A DNA stretch of 64,000 nt from Gemmataceae bacterium (GTDB lineage: Bacteria; Planctomycetota; Planctomycetia; Gemmatales; Gemmataceae), in contig LR594585.1 in the NCBI GenBank assembly GCA_901538445.1, positions 757,226 to 821,225 on the forward strand. Direction: 5' to 3'. Numbering within the stretch: the first letter of the stretch is position 1; the number at the start of each line of letters is the position of its first letter. Positions 1 to 8,607 of this stretch are shown here, one piece after another. The notes beneath the pieces are model-generated. The model made no database searches and was not told the origin of the DNA. It saw nothing but the letters and a program-made list of their open reading frames with translations. The translations under genes and the position numbers were made by a program.

Positions 1-1066
1 CGGCGAACTTCACCAGTTCCGGGGTGCCGTCCATCTTGCCGCGGTAGATCAGGCCGCGGGTCCAGGCGTAGATCGACGCGATCGGGTTGGTGCTGGTCTT
101 CTTCCCCTTCTGGTGCTCGCGGTAGTGCCGGGTCACGGTGCCGTGCGCCGCCTCGGCCTCAACGGTCTTGCCGTCCGGCGTGGTGAGCACGCTGGTCATC
201 AGGCCGAGCGAGCCGTACCCCTGCGCGACCGTGTCGGACTGCACGTCGCCGTCGTAGTTCTTGCACGCCCACAGGTAGCCGCCGCTCCACTTCATGTTGG
301 CGGCGACCATGTCGTCGATGAGCCGGTGCTCGTAGGTGAGCTTCTTCGCCTCGAACTGCGCCTTGAACTCGGTGTCGAAGATCTCCTGGAACAGGTTCTT
401 GAACCGGCCGTCGTAGACCTTCAGGATCGTGTTCTTGGTGCTGAGGTACACGGAGTAGTCGCGGCCCAGGCCGTAGTTGAAGCAGGCCCGTGCGAACCCC
501 TTGATCGAGCTGTCGAGGTTGTACATCGCGAGCGTGACGCCGGCGCTCGGGGCCTTGAACACTTCCTTCTCGATGACCGGCCCGCCGTCGGCCGGGGTGT
601 ACGTGAGCTTCACCGTGCCCGCGCCGGGGAACAGGATCTCGCTCGCCTTGTACTGGTCGCCGAACCCGTGGCGGGCCACGACGACCGGCTTGTCCCAGTG
701 GCCGACGAGCCGCGGCACGTTCTTGCACACGATGGGCTCGCGGAAGATGGTGCCGTCGAGGATGTTCCGGATGGTGCCGTTGGGCGACGGGTACATCCGC
801 TTGAGGTTGAACTCCTTGACCCGGGCCTCGTCGGGGGTGATGGTCGCGCACTTGACCGCGACGCCGTACTGCTTGGTCGCCTCTGCGCTCTCGAACGTGA
901 CCTTGTCGTCGGTGGCGTCGCGGTGCTCGATGCCGAGGTCGAAGTACTTGAGGTCGATGTCGAGGTACGGGAGGATGAGTTTCTCGCGGATCTTCTGCCA
1001 GATGATGCGGGTCATCTCGTCGCCGTCCATCTCGACGACGGGGTTCTTCACCTTGATCTTGGCCAT
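1..1066 (-). CDS. icd: NADP-dependent isocitrate dehydrogenase, C-terminus outside window
   Basis: TCA-cycle enzyme that oxidatively decarboxylates isocitrate to 2-oxoglutarate with NADP+. The frame is open to the window edge and gives 355 residues of an enzyme usually about 405 long. Diagnostic segments of the eukaryote-like class are visible: [13 protein letters not shown] near the N-terminus, [18 protein letters not shown] (substrate loop), [25 protein letters not shown] and the metal/nucleotide segment [14 protein letters not shown]. The ATG at 1066-1064 is preceded by GGAG seven bases upstream. A -10-like TAAGCT lies at 1110-1105 on the same strand. The gene is divergent from the next one. 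The identification is firm; only the C-terminal 50 or so residues are missing. Confidence 0.95.
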   Translation of the reverse strand, partial: MAKIKVKNPVVEMDGDEMTRIIWQKIREKLILPYLDIDLKYFDLGIEHRDATDDKVTFESAEATKQYGVAVKCATITPDEARVKEFNLKRMYPSPNGTIRNILDGTIFREPIVCKNVPRLVGHWDKPVVVARHGFGDQYKASEILFPGAGTVKLTYTPADGGPVIEKEVFKAPSAGVTLAMYNLDSSIKGFARACFNYGLGRDYSVYLSTKNTILKVYDGRFKNLFQEIFDTEFKAQFEAKKLTYEHRLIDDMVAANMKWSGGYLWACKNYDGDVQSDTVAQGYGSLGLMTSVLTTPDGKTVEAEAAHGTVTRHYREHQKGKKTSTNPIASIYAWTRGLIYRGKMDGTPELVKFA

Positions 1067-1104
1067 GAGGCGGCTCCGAATGGGAATGCGCGGCAGAAGC
1101 GGCT

Positions 1105-1110
1105 AGCTTA
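1105..1110 (-). promoter_or_regulatory. candidate -10 box of icd
   Basis: TAAGCT on the minus strand, preceded by GA, 39 bases before the icd ATG. No convincing -35 was found. It fits the TANNCT hexamers seen ahead of several genes in this window. Confidence 0.25.
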
Positions 1111-1193
1111 TCCGCCGGGCCGGACCGCGAACAGAAGGGGGCGAGTGCCGGGGAACTTGGCGCGGCCCACGTGCGGCGGGCCGGGCGATCGGG

Positions 1194-1199
1194 TAAACT
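1194..1199 (+). promoter_or_regulatory. candidate -10 box of the WD40-HEAT gene
   Basis: GG-TAAACT lies 34 bases before the GTG start at 1234. No -35 at normal spacing was seen. It is supported only by resemblance to the other TANNCT boxes in the window. Confidence 0.25.
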
Positions 1200-1233
1200 C
1201 GAAGGCACCCACGTCTCGCCGGGAGGACCGCCC

Positions 1234-2855
1234 GTGTCTCGACTTCGCACCGCGGTGTTGTTGTGCCTTGTGGCGGGTGCGGCCCTCCTGCCGTGGCACC
1301 ACCTTCAGTCGGGCCGCGGCGCACCGGCCCAACCGGCCGAACCCGTGGCGGCAACGGAGCCGGTACCGGTCGCCCCACCCCCGCGTCCGTCGGCGGTAGT
1401 CGCGCGATTCGGCACCCCAAGCGCTCCCGACCCCAAGCACCCTCCCGCCGACCGCATCCGCTTCTCGGCCGACGGGACGCGGATGCTCGCCGCAGGCGGC
1501 ACGACGGCGCAGACGTGGGAACTGCCCGGCGGGCGTCGGCTCGCGTCGGCCCCGATCATTGCGGAGGGCGACTACTGGAGTCCGTCCCAGGTCGCGCTGT
1601 CGCCGGACGGCCGGTGGGTCATCACGTCGGCCACCTACGACATGAAGACGGTCGTTCACGACGCGGCCACGGGGCAGGTCGTGAACGGCCCCAAGCAGCA
1701 CAAGGAGTGGTTGCTGGTCGGCCTTGACGGGCGGGATCGCGTATGGCTCGTGAACCGCCACACCGGCACGTCGCGTCGCACCCGCTCCCCAACGGGCCGG
1801 CCGCGCAACCGGTGCCGGCGGTCGCCGGTTCGTGTTTCGCGTCTCCTGACGGCCGCTGGTTCGTCTTCTCACGGACCCGGGACGCGCTGCGAGTGCGCGA
1901 CACGCGCGCCGCGGACGGCGGGTGGGTCGAACTCGAAAGCTACCGCGATCAGCCGATCGGCCGGTGCGGCCGCGTGCCGCCGGCGTGTGCGATCCCCCTG
2001 CACTTCAGCCCGGACGGCCGCTACCTCGCGACGTGGTGGCGGGGGCTCAACCTGTGGCACCTCGCCGGCGGCGAGCGGCGCGTGGTGCGGCTCACCACCG
2101 TGCGCGACCAGACGCGGTGGTGCCCGGACGCGACGTTCTCGCCGGACGGGCGGCGGGTGGCGGCCGTGATCGACGGCGACCGGGACTGGCCGAGGGAGGG
2201 GCGCCCGGGAACGGTCCGCGTGTGGGAGACGGCGACCGGCACCGAGGCGTTCCGGTTCGACCCGCCCGGCGGCGCGACCGCGTGCGCCTTCACCCCGGAC
2301 GGCACGAAGCTGGTCGCCGCCCACCCGGACACGACGTTCAGCGTGTGGGACTATCGGGCACTCGAATCGCTGGCCGTTCGCGGTGAAGGTGACGTCTGGA
2401 GCCGTCTCGCGAGCCGCGACGCTCGCGTCGGGCTGGGGGCGGTCGATGCCCTTGTCGCGGATCCGGGTGCCGTCTCACTGCTGCGCGAGCGATTCCGACA
2501 GGCGGACGCGGGTCGGGTGGCGCGACTCATCGCCGAACTGGGCGACGAAGACTTCGCCACCCGCGAGGCGGCCGAGCGCGCCTTGGCGGCGCTGGGCGAG
2601 CGTGCGGAGAAGGGATTGTCAGGGGCGGCTGCGTCGTCGCCCGTGCCGGAAGTGAGGGTGCGGGCCGCCCGACTGCTGGGGCCGATCTCGGGGCCGCTCG
2701 GCGTGGCGCGGCTGCGGGCGGTCCGTGCGGTCGAGGCGGTGGAGCGGGTCGGTACGCCGGCGGCCCGCGACCTGCTGGCGGAGTGGGCGAACGAGGGCGG
2801 CCCGGCCCTCGCGACGGAAGCCGCCGCCGCCCTCGCGCGCCTCAACGGGCGGTGA
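1234..2855 (+). pseudogene. WD40 repeat / HEAT-like protein, frameshifted
   Basis: Begins at GTG 1234 with GGGAGG seven bases upstream and a signal-peptide-like N-terminus (SRLRTAVLLCLVAGAALLP), then WD40-type blades (ADRIRFSADGTRM, VALSPDGRWVITSA). After about WLVNRHTGT (near 1765) this frame turns into arginine-rich nonsense. The homologous reading continues in the third frame from about 1780: FASPDGRWFVFSR, LHFSPDGRYLATW, ATFSPDGRRVAAV, VRVWETATGTEAF, then a HEAT-like C-terminus (DEDFATREAAERALAALGERAE, split here for length only by description) ending at 2855. The shift equals one missing base between about 1760 and 1800; restoring it gives a 540-residue protein. Such WD40 proteins with a HEAT tail are common in Gemmata relatives, but the substrate or partner is unknown. 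This could be a true pseudogene or an assembly error. Confidence 0.75.
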
Positions 2856-2890
2856 GGGCGGTCCGGGGTGTGCCCGGCCGGCCGGAGCCG

Positions 2891-2896
2891 TACTCT
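2891..2896 (+). promoter_or_regulatory. candidate -10 box of the oxidoreductase gene
   Basis: TACTCT, 39 bases before the ATG at 2936; the same hexamer precedes thrC at 20472. No clear -35. Confidence 0.3.
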
Positions 2897-2935
2897 ATCC
2901 GCGTCACCCTCCCCGCACCCACCGTCACGCACACC

Positions 2936-3937
2936 ATGAGCCAGAAACTCCGCTGGGGCATCCTCGGCGTCGCCGGCATCAACGACCGCCTGATGTGGCC
3001 GCTCCAGAACGCGAAGACCGCCGACCTGCGGGCCATCGCCAGCCGCACGCTCGACAAGGCCGCCGCGAGCGCCAAGAAGAACAACATCCCGAAGGCGTAC
3101 GGCAGCTACGAGGAGCTGCTCGCCGCGCCCGACATTGACGCCGTCTACATCCCACTGCCCAACCACCTGCACGACGAGTGGACCCGCAAGGCCGCGGACG
3201 CCGGCAAGCACGTCCTGTGCGAGAAGCCGATGACGTGCGACGCGAAGAGCACCGCGGCGCTCGTCGCGTACTGCCGGTCGAAGGGCGTGCGGCTCATGGA
3301 CGGGTTCATGTGGCCGCACCACCCGCGGACGCACAAGATCGGCAAGCTCCTCGGCTCGGGGGCGATCGGCCAGGTCAAGAAGGTCGTCGCCGCGTTCACG
3401 TTCAACCTGGAGGGGCTGCCGACGTCGAACATCCGCATGCAGCCGCAGGCCGGCGGCGGCGGGCTCCTCGACGTGGGGTGCTACACCACTTTTGCGATCC
3501 GCTGGTGGATGCGGGCCGAGCCAGTGAGCGTGTGGGCGCACGCCGAGTTCGTCAACGGCGTGGACGTGGCGATGAGCGGCGTGCTGACGTTCGCCGACGG
3601 CCGCACGGCGCACTTCGACTGCGGGTTCACCCACCCGCTCCGCACCTGGGTCGAGATCGTCGGCACCGAGAAGACGATCCGCGTCCCGAACATGTGGATC
3701 CCGGACGACAAGGCCGTGTTCCACGTGTGCAAGCAGAAGGGCGAGTTCGGCGAGGAGGTCGAGGAAGTCGAGACGCCGAACGAGAACCAGATGGTCCACA
3801 TGCTCGACGACTTCGCGGCGGCCGTGTTCGAGAAGCGCGAGCCGTACCCGAACCCGGACGAGGCGGTGAAGACGCTCAAGGTGCTCGACGCGCTGGCGAA
3901 GTCGGCCCGCGAGAAGAAGGAAGTCGCGGTGGCCTGA
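2936..3937 (+). CDS. Gfo/Idh/MocA family NAD(P)-dependent oxidoreductase
   Basis: A 333-residue cytoplasmic oxidoreductase. The N-terminal Rossmann fold starts at LRWGILGVAGIND (about residues 4-16). DIDAVYIPLPNHLHDEW and GKHVLCEKPMTCD carry the family EKP motif, whose lysine is catalytic in sugar and inositol dehydrogenases. The C-terminal half (GGGGLLDVGCYTTFAIRWW) is the usual beta-sheet domain. The ATG at 2936 was chosen because homology begins directly after it; upstream in-frame codons overlap the preceding gene. There is no signal peptide, unlike many secreted planctomycete members. The substrate cannot be read from sequence; sugar or cyclitol derivatives are likely. The spacing to the ThuA gene downstream (185 bases, with a palindrome) argues against co-transcription. 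Confidence 0.9.
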   Translation: MSQKLRWGILGVAGINDRLMWPLQNAKTADLRAIASRTLDKAAASAKKNNIPKAYGSYEELLAAPDIDAVYIPLPNHLHDEWTRKAADAGKHVLCEKPMTCDAKSTAALVAYCRSKGVRLMDGFMWPHHPRTHKIGKLLGSGAIGQVKKVVAAFTFNLEGLPTSNIRMQPQAGGGGLLDVGCYTTFAIRWWMRAEPVSVWAHAEFVNGVDVAMSGVLTFADGRTAHFDCGFTHPLRTWVEIVGTEKTIRVPNMWIPDDKAVFHVCKQKGEFGEEVEEVETPNENQMVHMLDDFAAAVFEKREPYPNPDEAVKTLKVLDALAKSAREKKEVAVA

Positions 3938-3940
3938 TCG

Positions 3941-4002
3941 GCGAGCCGCGTCAGTCGTGACGCGGGTGACGTTCACCCGCCCCGTGACCGGGGCGGCTCG
4001 CC
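3941..4002. repeat. palindromic intergenic repeat, GCGAGCCGCGTCAG family, copy 1
   Basis: Imperfect hairpin whose arms begin GGCGAGCC and end GGCTCGCC, with an inner GCGTCAGTCGTGACGC palindrome followed by GGGTGA..TTCACCC. The same architecture recurs at 12004-12067. A partial GTGGGGCAGACATTCTTGTC segment follows at 4016-4036, related to the element at 56819-56886. Confidence 0.85.
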
Positions 4003-4122
4003 CGGCGCGTGGTTCGGTGGGGCAGACATTCTTGTCTGACTCGTCGCCTTCCCGCATACAACATCCCTCCGGCCGAAACCCTTTTCCGCTCGTTCCCGCT
4101 CGCTCCATCCCCGGAGACCCCC

Positions 4123-5052
4123 GTGAAGCGCCTCGTCCTCCCCCTGCTCCTCGGCGTCGCGACCGCCGTCGCCGCCACCGCCCAGGACAAGAAGCCCGCC
4201 ACCCCCGACCCCAAGCTGGCCGGGATGGTCGAGAAGGTCGAGAAGGCGCTGCCCGAGAGCGCCCCGGCCAAGCCGAAGGCGGCCCGCAACATCCTCGTGT
4301 TCAGCAAGACCGCCGGGTTCCGCCACTCGTCCATCGCGATCGGCACCCGGGCCATCACCCTGATGGGCGACAAGACCGGCGCGTACACCGTGACCGCGAC
4401 CGAGGACGAGTCGTTCTTCGAGCCCGAGAAGCTCGCCAAGTTCGACGCCGTGTTCATGCTCAACACCACCAACGACTGCTTCCAGCAGAAGGTCGCGGAC
4501 AAGAACAACAAGGAGCAGGTCGAGGCCGCGAAGGCGCGCGAGGAACTGCTGAAGAAGAGCCTCGTGGACTTCGTGTCGGGCGGGAAGGGGCTCATCGGCG
4601 TCCACGCGGCGACCGACACGTACAAGAACTGGAAGGAGTACAACCAGATGATGGGCGGGGCGTTCGTGAGCCACCCGTGGCACAAGCCGGTGCCCGTGAA
4701 GGTGGTCGATCCGAAGAGCCCGGTCAACGCGGCGTTCGACGGGAAGGACTTCGTCATCGCCGACGAGATCTACATGTTCCGCGACGACACCGCCCTGGCC
4801 ACCGACCGCCACTACCTGCTCGCCATGGACATCGAGAAGATGGACGCGAAGGACAAGGCCGGCGGCAAGCGCAAGGACGGGTCGTACCCGATTAGCTGGA
4901 TCAACACCTACGGCAAGGGCCGGTGCTTCTACTGCTCGCTCGGCCACCGCGAGGAGATCTACTGGAACCCGACGGTCCTGAAGCACTACCTGGCCGGCAT
5001 CCAGTACGCGCTCGGCGACCTCGAGGCCGACGCCACCCCCGCGAGCAAGTGA
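4123..5052 (+). CDS. ThuA-domain (trehalose-utilization-like) secreted protein
   Basis: Predicted 309-residue exported protein. GTG start at 4123 gives a signal peptide (KRLVLPLLLGVATAVAATAQ); an earlier in-frame start would put a non-signal stretch in front. The ThuA/class-I-glutamine-amidotransferase-like fold is visible: ILVFSKTAGFRHSSI, FDAVFMLNTTND, GGKGLIGVHAATDTYKNW, GGAFVSHPWH, and near the C-terminus YPISWINTYGKGRCFYCSLGH. In other planctomycetes this domain sits in sugar-degradation and membrane-bound dehydrogenase clusters. Its exact activity is not established, and no catalytic Cys-His-Glu triad is evident. It stands alone between two palindromes. Confidence 0.88.
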   Translation: MKRLVLPLLLGVATAVAATAQDKKPATPDPKLAGMVEKVEKALPESAPAKPKAARNILVFSKTAGFRHSSIAIGTRAITLMGDKTGAYTVTATEDESFFEPEKLAKFDAVFMLNTTNDCFQQKVADKNNKEQVEAAKAREELLKKSLVDFVSGGKGLIGVHAATDTYKNWKEYNQMMGGAFVSHPWHKPVPVKVVDPKSPVNAAFDGKDFVIADEIYMFRDDTALATDRHYLLAMDIEKMDAKDKAGGKRKDGSYPISWINTYGKGRCFYCSLGHREEIYWNPTVLKHYLAGIQYALGDLEADATPASK

Positions 5053-5067
5053 CCGCGCCCGGTCTTC

Positions 5068-5211
5068 AGCCCCGGAGGGGCGGCAGCGCGTAGCCAGGGG
5101 TGCAGCCCGCTTCGGGCAAACCCCTGGTCCCCGGCGCATCGCCACCGGACCAGGGGTTGCGCTCGCGGACTCGCTCCACCCCTGGCTACGCGCTGCCGCC
5201 CCGCCGGGGCT
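5068..5211. repeat. 144-bp inverted repeat, GGGGCGGCAGCGCGTAGCC family
   Basis: Arms AGCCCCGG-AGGGGCGGCAGCG... and ...CGCTGCCGCCCCGCCGGGGCT can pair over about 35 bases, with an inner pair CAGGGGTG/CACCCCTGG and CCCCTGGTCC/GGACCAGGGG. It fills the whole gap between the ThuA and DUF1501 genes; no gene was found in the gap. Confidence 0.85.
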
Positions 5212-5293
5212 CCAATCACCTCCCGCTTCATCTTCCCCGTCTGCCCTGCCGCTCGGCGGGATTTATCTCGTGTGTCTGCCGCGCGTCGCGTGG

Positions 5294-5299
5294 TACACT
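5294..5299 (+). promoter_or_regulatory. candidate -10 box of the DUF1501 gene
   Basis: GG-TACACT, 48 bases before the ATG; the identical hexamer with the same preceding G occurs at 17092. No clear -35. Confidence 0.3.
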
Positions 5300-5347
5300 G
5301 CCCTCAGCCTACCCCCGCCTCCCCGCAATTCCCGTCCGGAGTCTCAC

Positions 5348-6736
5348 ATGCTCAGGATCGGCACCCCCTCCCGCCTCGGCCGGCGCGACTTCCTCACGGT
5401 CGGTGGTCTCACCCTCGGCGGCTTGTCGCTCCCGTCGATCCTCGCGCGAGCCGGCGTGCCGCTGTCCGAAGCCGGCCGGCCAATCACCGACAAGGCCGTC
5501 GTGTTCCTGTTCCTGCACGGCGGGCCGAGCCAGTTCGAGACGTTCGACCCGAAGATGACCGCCCCGGCGGAAATCCGCAGCGCCACCGGCGAGATCCCGA
5601 CCCGCATCCCCGGCGTCACGTTCGGCTCGTCGTTCCCGAAGCTCGCGGCGATGGCCGACCGGCTCGCGGTCGTGCGGTCCTACGTCCCCGGCGACGGCAA
5701 CCACGACATCAAGCCGATCGTCGGGAAGGACGGGTTCGGCGCGAACCTCGGCTCGGCCTACGCCAGCGTCGCCGGCGGCAACCACCCGGACAACGGGATG
5801 CCGTCGAACGTCGTGCTGTTCCCGCGGGCCGTCGACCCGAACGCCGGCGTCGAGCAGTCGGGGTTCGGCAAGTTCGTCTCGAACGGGCCGTTCGCGTCGT
5901 CGGCCGCCCCGTTCCAGCCCGACGGCGGCGGGGCGCTCAAGAAGGACATGACGCTCAACCTCCCGCTCGACCGGCTCGACGACCGCCGCGCCCTGCTGAG
6001 CGGCTTCGACCAACTGAAGCGCGGCATGGAGACCGACGCCGAGGCGATGGAGGCGTCGCGGCAGAAGGCGTTCTCGATCCTGCTCGGCGGCGTCGGCGAG
6101 GCGTTCGACCTGGCCCGCGAGGACCCGAAGACCGTCGAGCGGTACGACACCGCGAAGCTCATCAACGTGGACAAGATCAGCAAGAAGTGGAACAACCACA
6201 AGCACTACGCCGACAACGCCCGCACGCTCGGCAAGCTCCTGCTGCTGGCGCGGCGGGTGGTCGAGCGCGGGGCCGGGTTCGTCACGGTCACGACGAACTT
6301 CGTGTGGGACATGCACGCCGACAGCAACAACGCCACGGTGACCGAGGGCATGGGGTACATGGGGCCGCCGCTCGACCACGCGGTCAGCGTGTTCCTCGAC
6401 GACCTCCGCCAGCGGGGCCTCGAAGACAAGGTGCTGCTGGTGGCGTGCGGGGAGATGGGCCGGTCGCCGAAGATCAACAAGAACGGGGGCCGCGACCACT
6501 GGGGGCCGCTCGGGCCGCTGCTGCTGGCCGGCGGCGGGCTGCCGCGGGGCGTCGTCGTCGGCAAGTCGACCGCCAACGGCGGCGAGCCGAACACCGACCC
6601 GGTCCGCATCCCGAACCTGATCGGCACCGTGATGCACACGATGTTCGACGTGGGCAAGTTGCGCGTGACCCGCGGCGTGAGCCGCGAGGTGCTCCAGATG
6701 TCGGAGTACGCCCCGATCCCCGGCCTGCACGGGTGA
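5348..6736 (+). CDS. DUF1501 domain-containing secreted protein
   Basis: A 462-residue protein of the sulfatase/phosphatase-fold DUF1501 family that is greatly expanded in planctomycetes. The N-terminus has a twin-arginine signal (RRDFL at residues 12-16 followed by TVGGLTLGGLSLPS), suggesting export in folded form. Family hallmarks are VVFLFLHGGPSQFETFDPK, NFVWDMHADSNNATVTEGM, LLVACGEMGRSPKIN and GGRDHWGPLGPLLLAGGG, which carry the metal-ligand-like Asp/His residues of the alkaline-phosphatase superfamily. The ATG at 5348 directly precedes the Tat signal. DUF1501 genes usually sit beside a DUF1549/DUF1553 cytochrome-like gene; none is adjacent here. No reaction is established. Confidence 0.92.
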   Translation: MLRIGTPSRLGRRDFLTVGGLTLGGLSLPSILARAGVPLSEAGRPITDKAVVFLFLHGGPSQFETFDPKMTAPAEIRSATGEIPTRIPGVTFGSSFPKLAAMADRLAVVRSYVPGDGNHDIKPIVGKDGFGANLGSAYASVAGGNHPDNGMPSNVVLFPRAVDPNAGVEQSGFGKFVSNGPFASSAAPFQPDGGGALKKDMTLNLPLDRLDDRRALLSGFDQLKRGMETDAEAMEASRQKAFSILLGGVGEAFDLAREDPKTVERYDTAKLINVDKISKKWNNHKHYADNARTLGKLLLLARRVVERGAGFVTVTTNFVWDMHADSNNATVTEGMGYMGPPLDHAVSVFLDDLRQRGLEDKVLLVACGEMGRSPKINKNGGRDHWGPLGPLLLAGGGLPRGVVVGKSTANGGEPNTDPVRIPNLIGTVMHTMFDVGKLRVTRGVSREVLQMSEYAPIPGLHG

Positions 6737-6766
6737 ACCGCGCCCAGAAGTTGAGGGAAAGGTGAT

Positions 6767-7075
6767 TCACGCGAACGGCGAACCGGGTAGCGCCCAGATC
6801 GCCGAAAGCCAGACGAACGGCTTCTCGTTGTGAACCGCGTACTCGACACGAATGGCAGACGGAAGTAGCGTTCGCCCGTAGCGGACCACGTTCAGTGCCC
6901 GAAGATTCGTGTACGGGTCACCCCACTCGCGCGGGTGGCGCTGCACCTCGTCCCGCACTTCGCGGAGGATGTTGAGCAGAACGGCCTGGAGCCCTCGTTC
7001 CTCCGCGACCCGAAGTAGCCGGTCGAGTTGACCGGGAAACTGACCCACGTTCCCAACCGTGAACTCCGGGTTCAT
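6767..7075 (-). CDS. small protein, possible RelE/ParE-like toxin of a TA-like pair
   Basis: A 102-residue protein. The N-terminal half is helical (QLDRLLRVAEERGLQAVL) and the C-terminal half carries LPSAIRVEYAVHNEKPFVWLSAIWALP, which resembles the final strands of RelE/ParE-type toxins (basic strand, then a hydrophobic strand). Its ATG overlaps the stop of the upstream 84-residue gene by four bases (ATGA), so the two are translationally coupled in the usual antitoxin-first order. No catalytic residue set could be confirmed, so the toxin call is an inference from size, order and fold pattern. Confidence 0.6.
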   Translation of the reverse strand: MNPEFTVGNVGQFPGQLDRLLRVAEERGLQAVLLNILREVRDEVQRHPREWGDPYTNLRALNVVRYGRTLLPSAIRVEYAVHNEKPFVWLSAIWALPGSPFA

Positions 7076-7326
7076 GGCTGCTCCAGGCGCTTGATTGCGG
7101 CGTCAAGTAGCGGGATCGCCGGGGTGGCATTGTCAAGTTCTTCGGGCGTGAGTTCCTCAGCGTGACGGGCGAGTTCGCCCAGGTAAAACTCCTTGTACTG
7201 GTCGCGCTCGCGCTGGGCGTCGGCGACCTGGCGGCGCAGGCGCTCGTTCTCGCGGACCAGTTCCGCGATGAGTTGCTCGTGGGTCATCGGGGGCTTGTCG
7301 AGCGGAAGTGGCTTGTCAGCGGGCAT
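7072..7326 (-). CDS. small coiled-coil protein, possible antitoxin partner
   Basis: An 84-residue acidic protein with a long heptad-rich helix (HEQLIAELVRENERLRRQV, residues about 18-36, continuing to residue 50) and an acidic C-terminus. ATG at 7326 has GGAGG eight bases upstream, which decides the start over longer in-frame options. It is coupled by ATGA to the 102-residue gene. No DNA-binding ribbon-helix-helix or HTH was recognised, so antitoxin function is only suggested by gene order. Confidence 0.65.
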   Translation of the reverse strand: MPADKPLPLDKPPMTHEQLIAELVRENERLRRQVADAQRERDQYKEFYLGELARHAEELTPEELDNATPAIPLLDAAIKRLEQP

Positions 7327-7393
7327 GCGGGCCTCCGGTGCGGGGGCGGGTGGTGTTCCCGGATTATACCCGCACCAGAGTGCGAACGGAACG

Positions 7394-8254
7394 TCACGCG
7401 GCGGCCGCGTCGCGGGTCTCGCCGTCGCCTTCACCGTGCCCGTGGAACCGGTGGCCGCCGCAGATGCCGCGCTTCGACGTGCGGATGAACTGCGCGAGTT
7501 CCTTGATGGCCGCGAACTGGCCCCACTCGGCCTCCATCTTCATCAGCGCCACCGGGATCGGCATCTTGTCCTTGTAGATCAGCGAGAACGCCCGCCGCAC
7601 GGCCTGGATCTCGGGCGACGGGATGCCCGCCCGCCGCATCCCGATCGTGTTCACCCCGCACACCCAGTTCACCTCCTGCATCACCCAGAACGGTGGGATG
7701 TCCTTGCTCGACGCCGACGCGCCGCTGAGCAGCGCGAGCCGCCCGACGCGGCAGAACTGGTGGACCGCCGAGTTCCCGCTGAGCAGCGCCCGGTCCCCGA
7801 CGACGACGTGCCCGCCGATGACCGCGGCGTTCGCGAACAGGCACTCGTTGCCGACGACGCAGTCGTGCGCGACGTGGCTCCCGGCCATGAACAGGTTGCG
7901 GTGACCGACGCGCGTGGTCCCGGTCCCCGGCCCGACGCCGACCGGCATCCCGCGGTGGACGGTGACGTGCTCGCGGAACGTGTTACCGTCCCCGATCTCG
8001 ACGAGGGTCGGCTCGCCCTTGTACCCGAGGTGCTGCGGCGCGCCGCCGAGCACGGTGCCGGTGCCGACGTGGTTGTTCGCGCCCAGGGTGAGCGGGCCGA
8101 TCAGGTGCGTCTGCGGGCCGACGCAGGTGCCGGCCCCGACGCGGACGTCGCCCTCGATCACGGCGAACGGCCCGACCTTCACGTCCGGCGCGAGCTGGGC
8201 GGCCTCGGAGATGACGGCCGTGGGGTGGATGAGTGCGGGGTCGCGCGGTGGCAT
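7394..8254 (-). CDS. lpxA: acyl-ACP--UDP-N-acetylglucosamine O-acyltransferase
   Basis: A 286-residue cytoplasmic left-handed beta-helix acyltransferase, first step of lipid A synthesis. It runs through isoleucine-patch hexapeptides from IHPTAVISEAAQLAPDVKVG onward. The catalytic segment SHVAHDCVVGN places histidines at 127 and 130, the same three-residue spacing as E. coli LpxA His122/His125. The C-terminal helical domain has the LpxA pattern (GVNTIGMRRAGIPSPEIQAV, AFSLIYKDK). It is about 24 residues longer than the E. coli enzyme, ending in a His/Gly-rich tail (CGGHRFHGHGEGDGE). It stands alone, without lpxD, fabZ or lpxB nearby. A lipid A role in this organism is inferred from the family. 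Confidence 0.88.
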   Translation of the reverse strand: MPPRDPALIHPTAVISEAAQLAPDVKVGPFAVIEGDVRVGAGTCVGPQTHLIGPLTLGANNHVGTGTVLGGAPQHLGYKGEPTLVEIGDGNTFREHVTVHRGMPVGVGPGTGTTRVGHRNLFMAGSHVAHDCVVGNECLFANAAVIGGHVVVGDRALLSGNSAVHQFCRVGRLALLSGASASSKDIPPFWVMQEVNWVCGVNTIGMRRAGIPSPEIQAVRRAFSLIYKDKMPIPVALMKMEAEWGQFAAIKELAQFIRTSKRGICGGHRFHGHGEGDGETRDAAAA

Positions 8255-8344
8255 GCGGGCGTCCTTTCCGGCTGCCGGGAGGAGTATCGGGGCCGGAAGG
8301 TAATCCGCCCCGCCGGGCGTGCCAAGCCCAACTTCGGCCGTTGT

Positions 8345-8587
8345 TGGCGGCAGACGCCTTCGGCGGCAGAGGACGGCCGCCTTCGGCGACAGAGGACAGG
8401 GGACAGGAGGACAATCGGGCACGGGCACGGGCACGCACGCGGGCACGGACCAGACCCGAGGCGCACGAACGGCCCAGGTCTTCCCCGCTCTTCTCCGTGC
8501 CCCAGCCCGTGCCCGTGCCCGACTGGCTTCGCTGGCCTTCTGACCTCTGTCGTCTGCCCTCTGTCGCCGAAGGCGTCTACCGCCAAT
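8345..8587. repeat. long inverted repeat with heptamer-period arms and GGGCAC core
   Basis: Outer arms GGCGGCAGACGCCTTCGGCGG and CGCCGAAGGCGTCTACCGCC pair. Inside, seven-base units (AGAGGAC, AGGGGAC; CTCTGTC, GTCTGCC, CTCTGTC) and then a hexamer run GGGCACGGGCAC pairs with GTGCCCGTGCCC. The same outer arms frame the array at 50800-50970, and the same core occurs at 19063-19178 and 35295-35400. The 353-base gap holds no gene. Confidence 0.8.
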
Positions 8588-8607
8588 GGCGGCTGGGCCG
8601 AAGGCCC

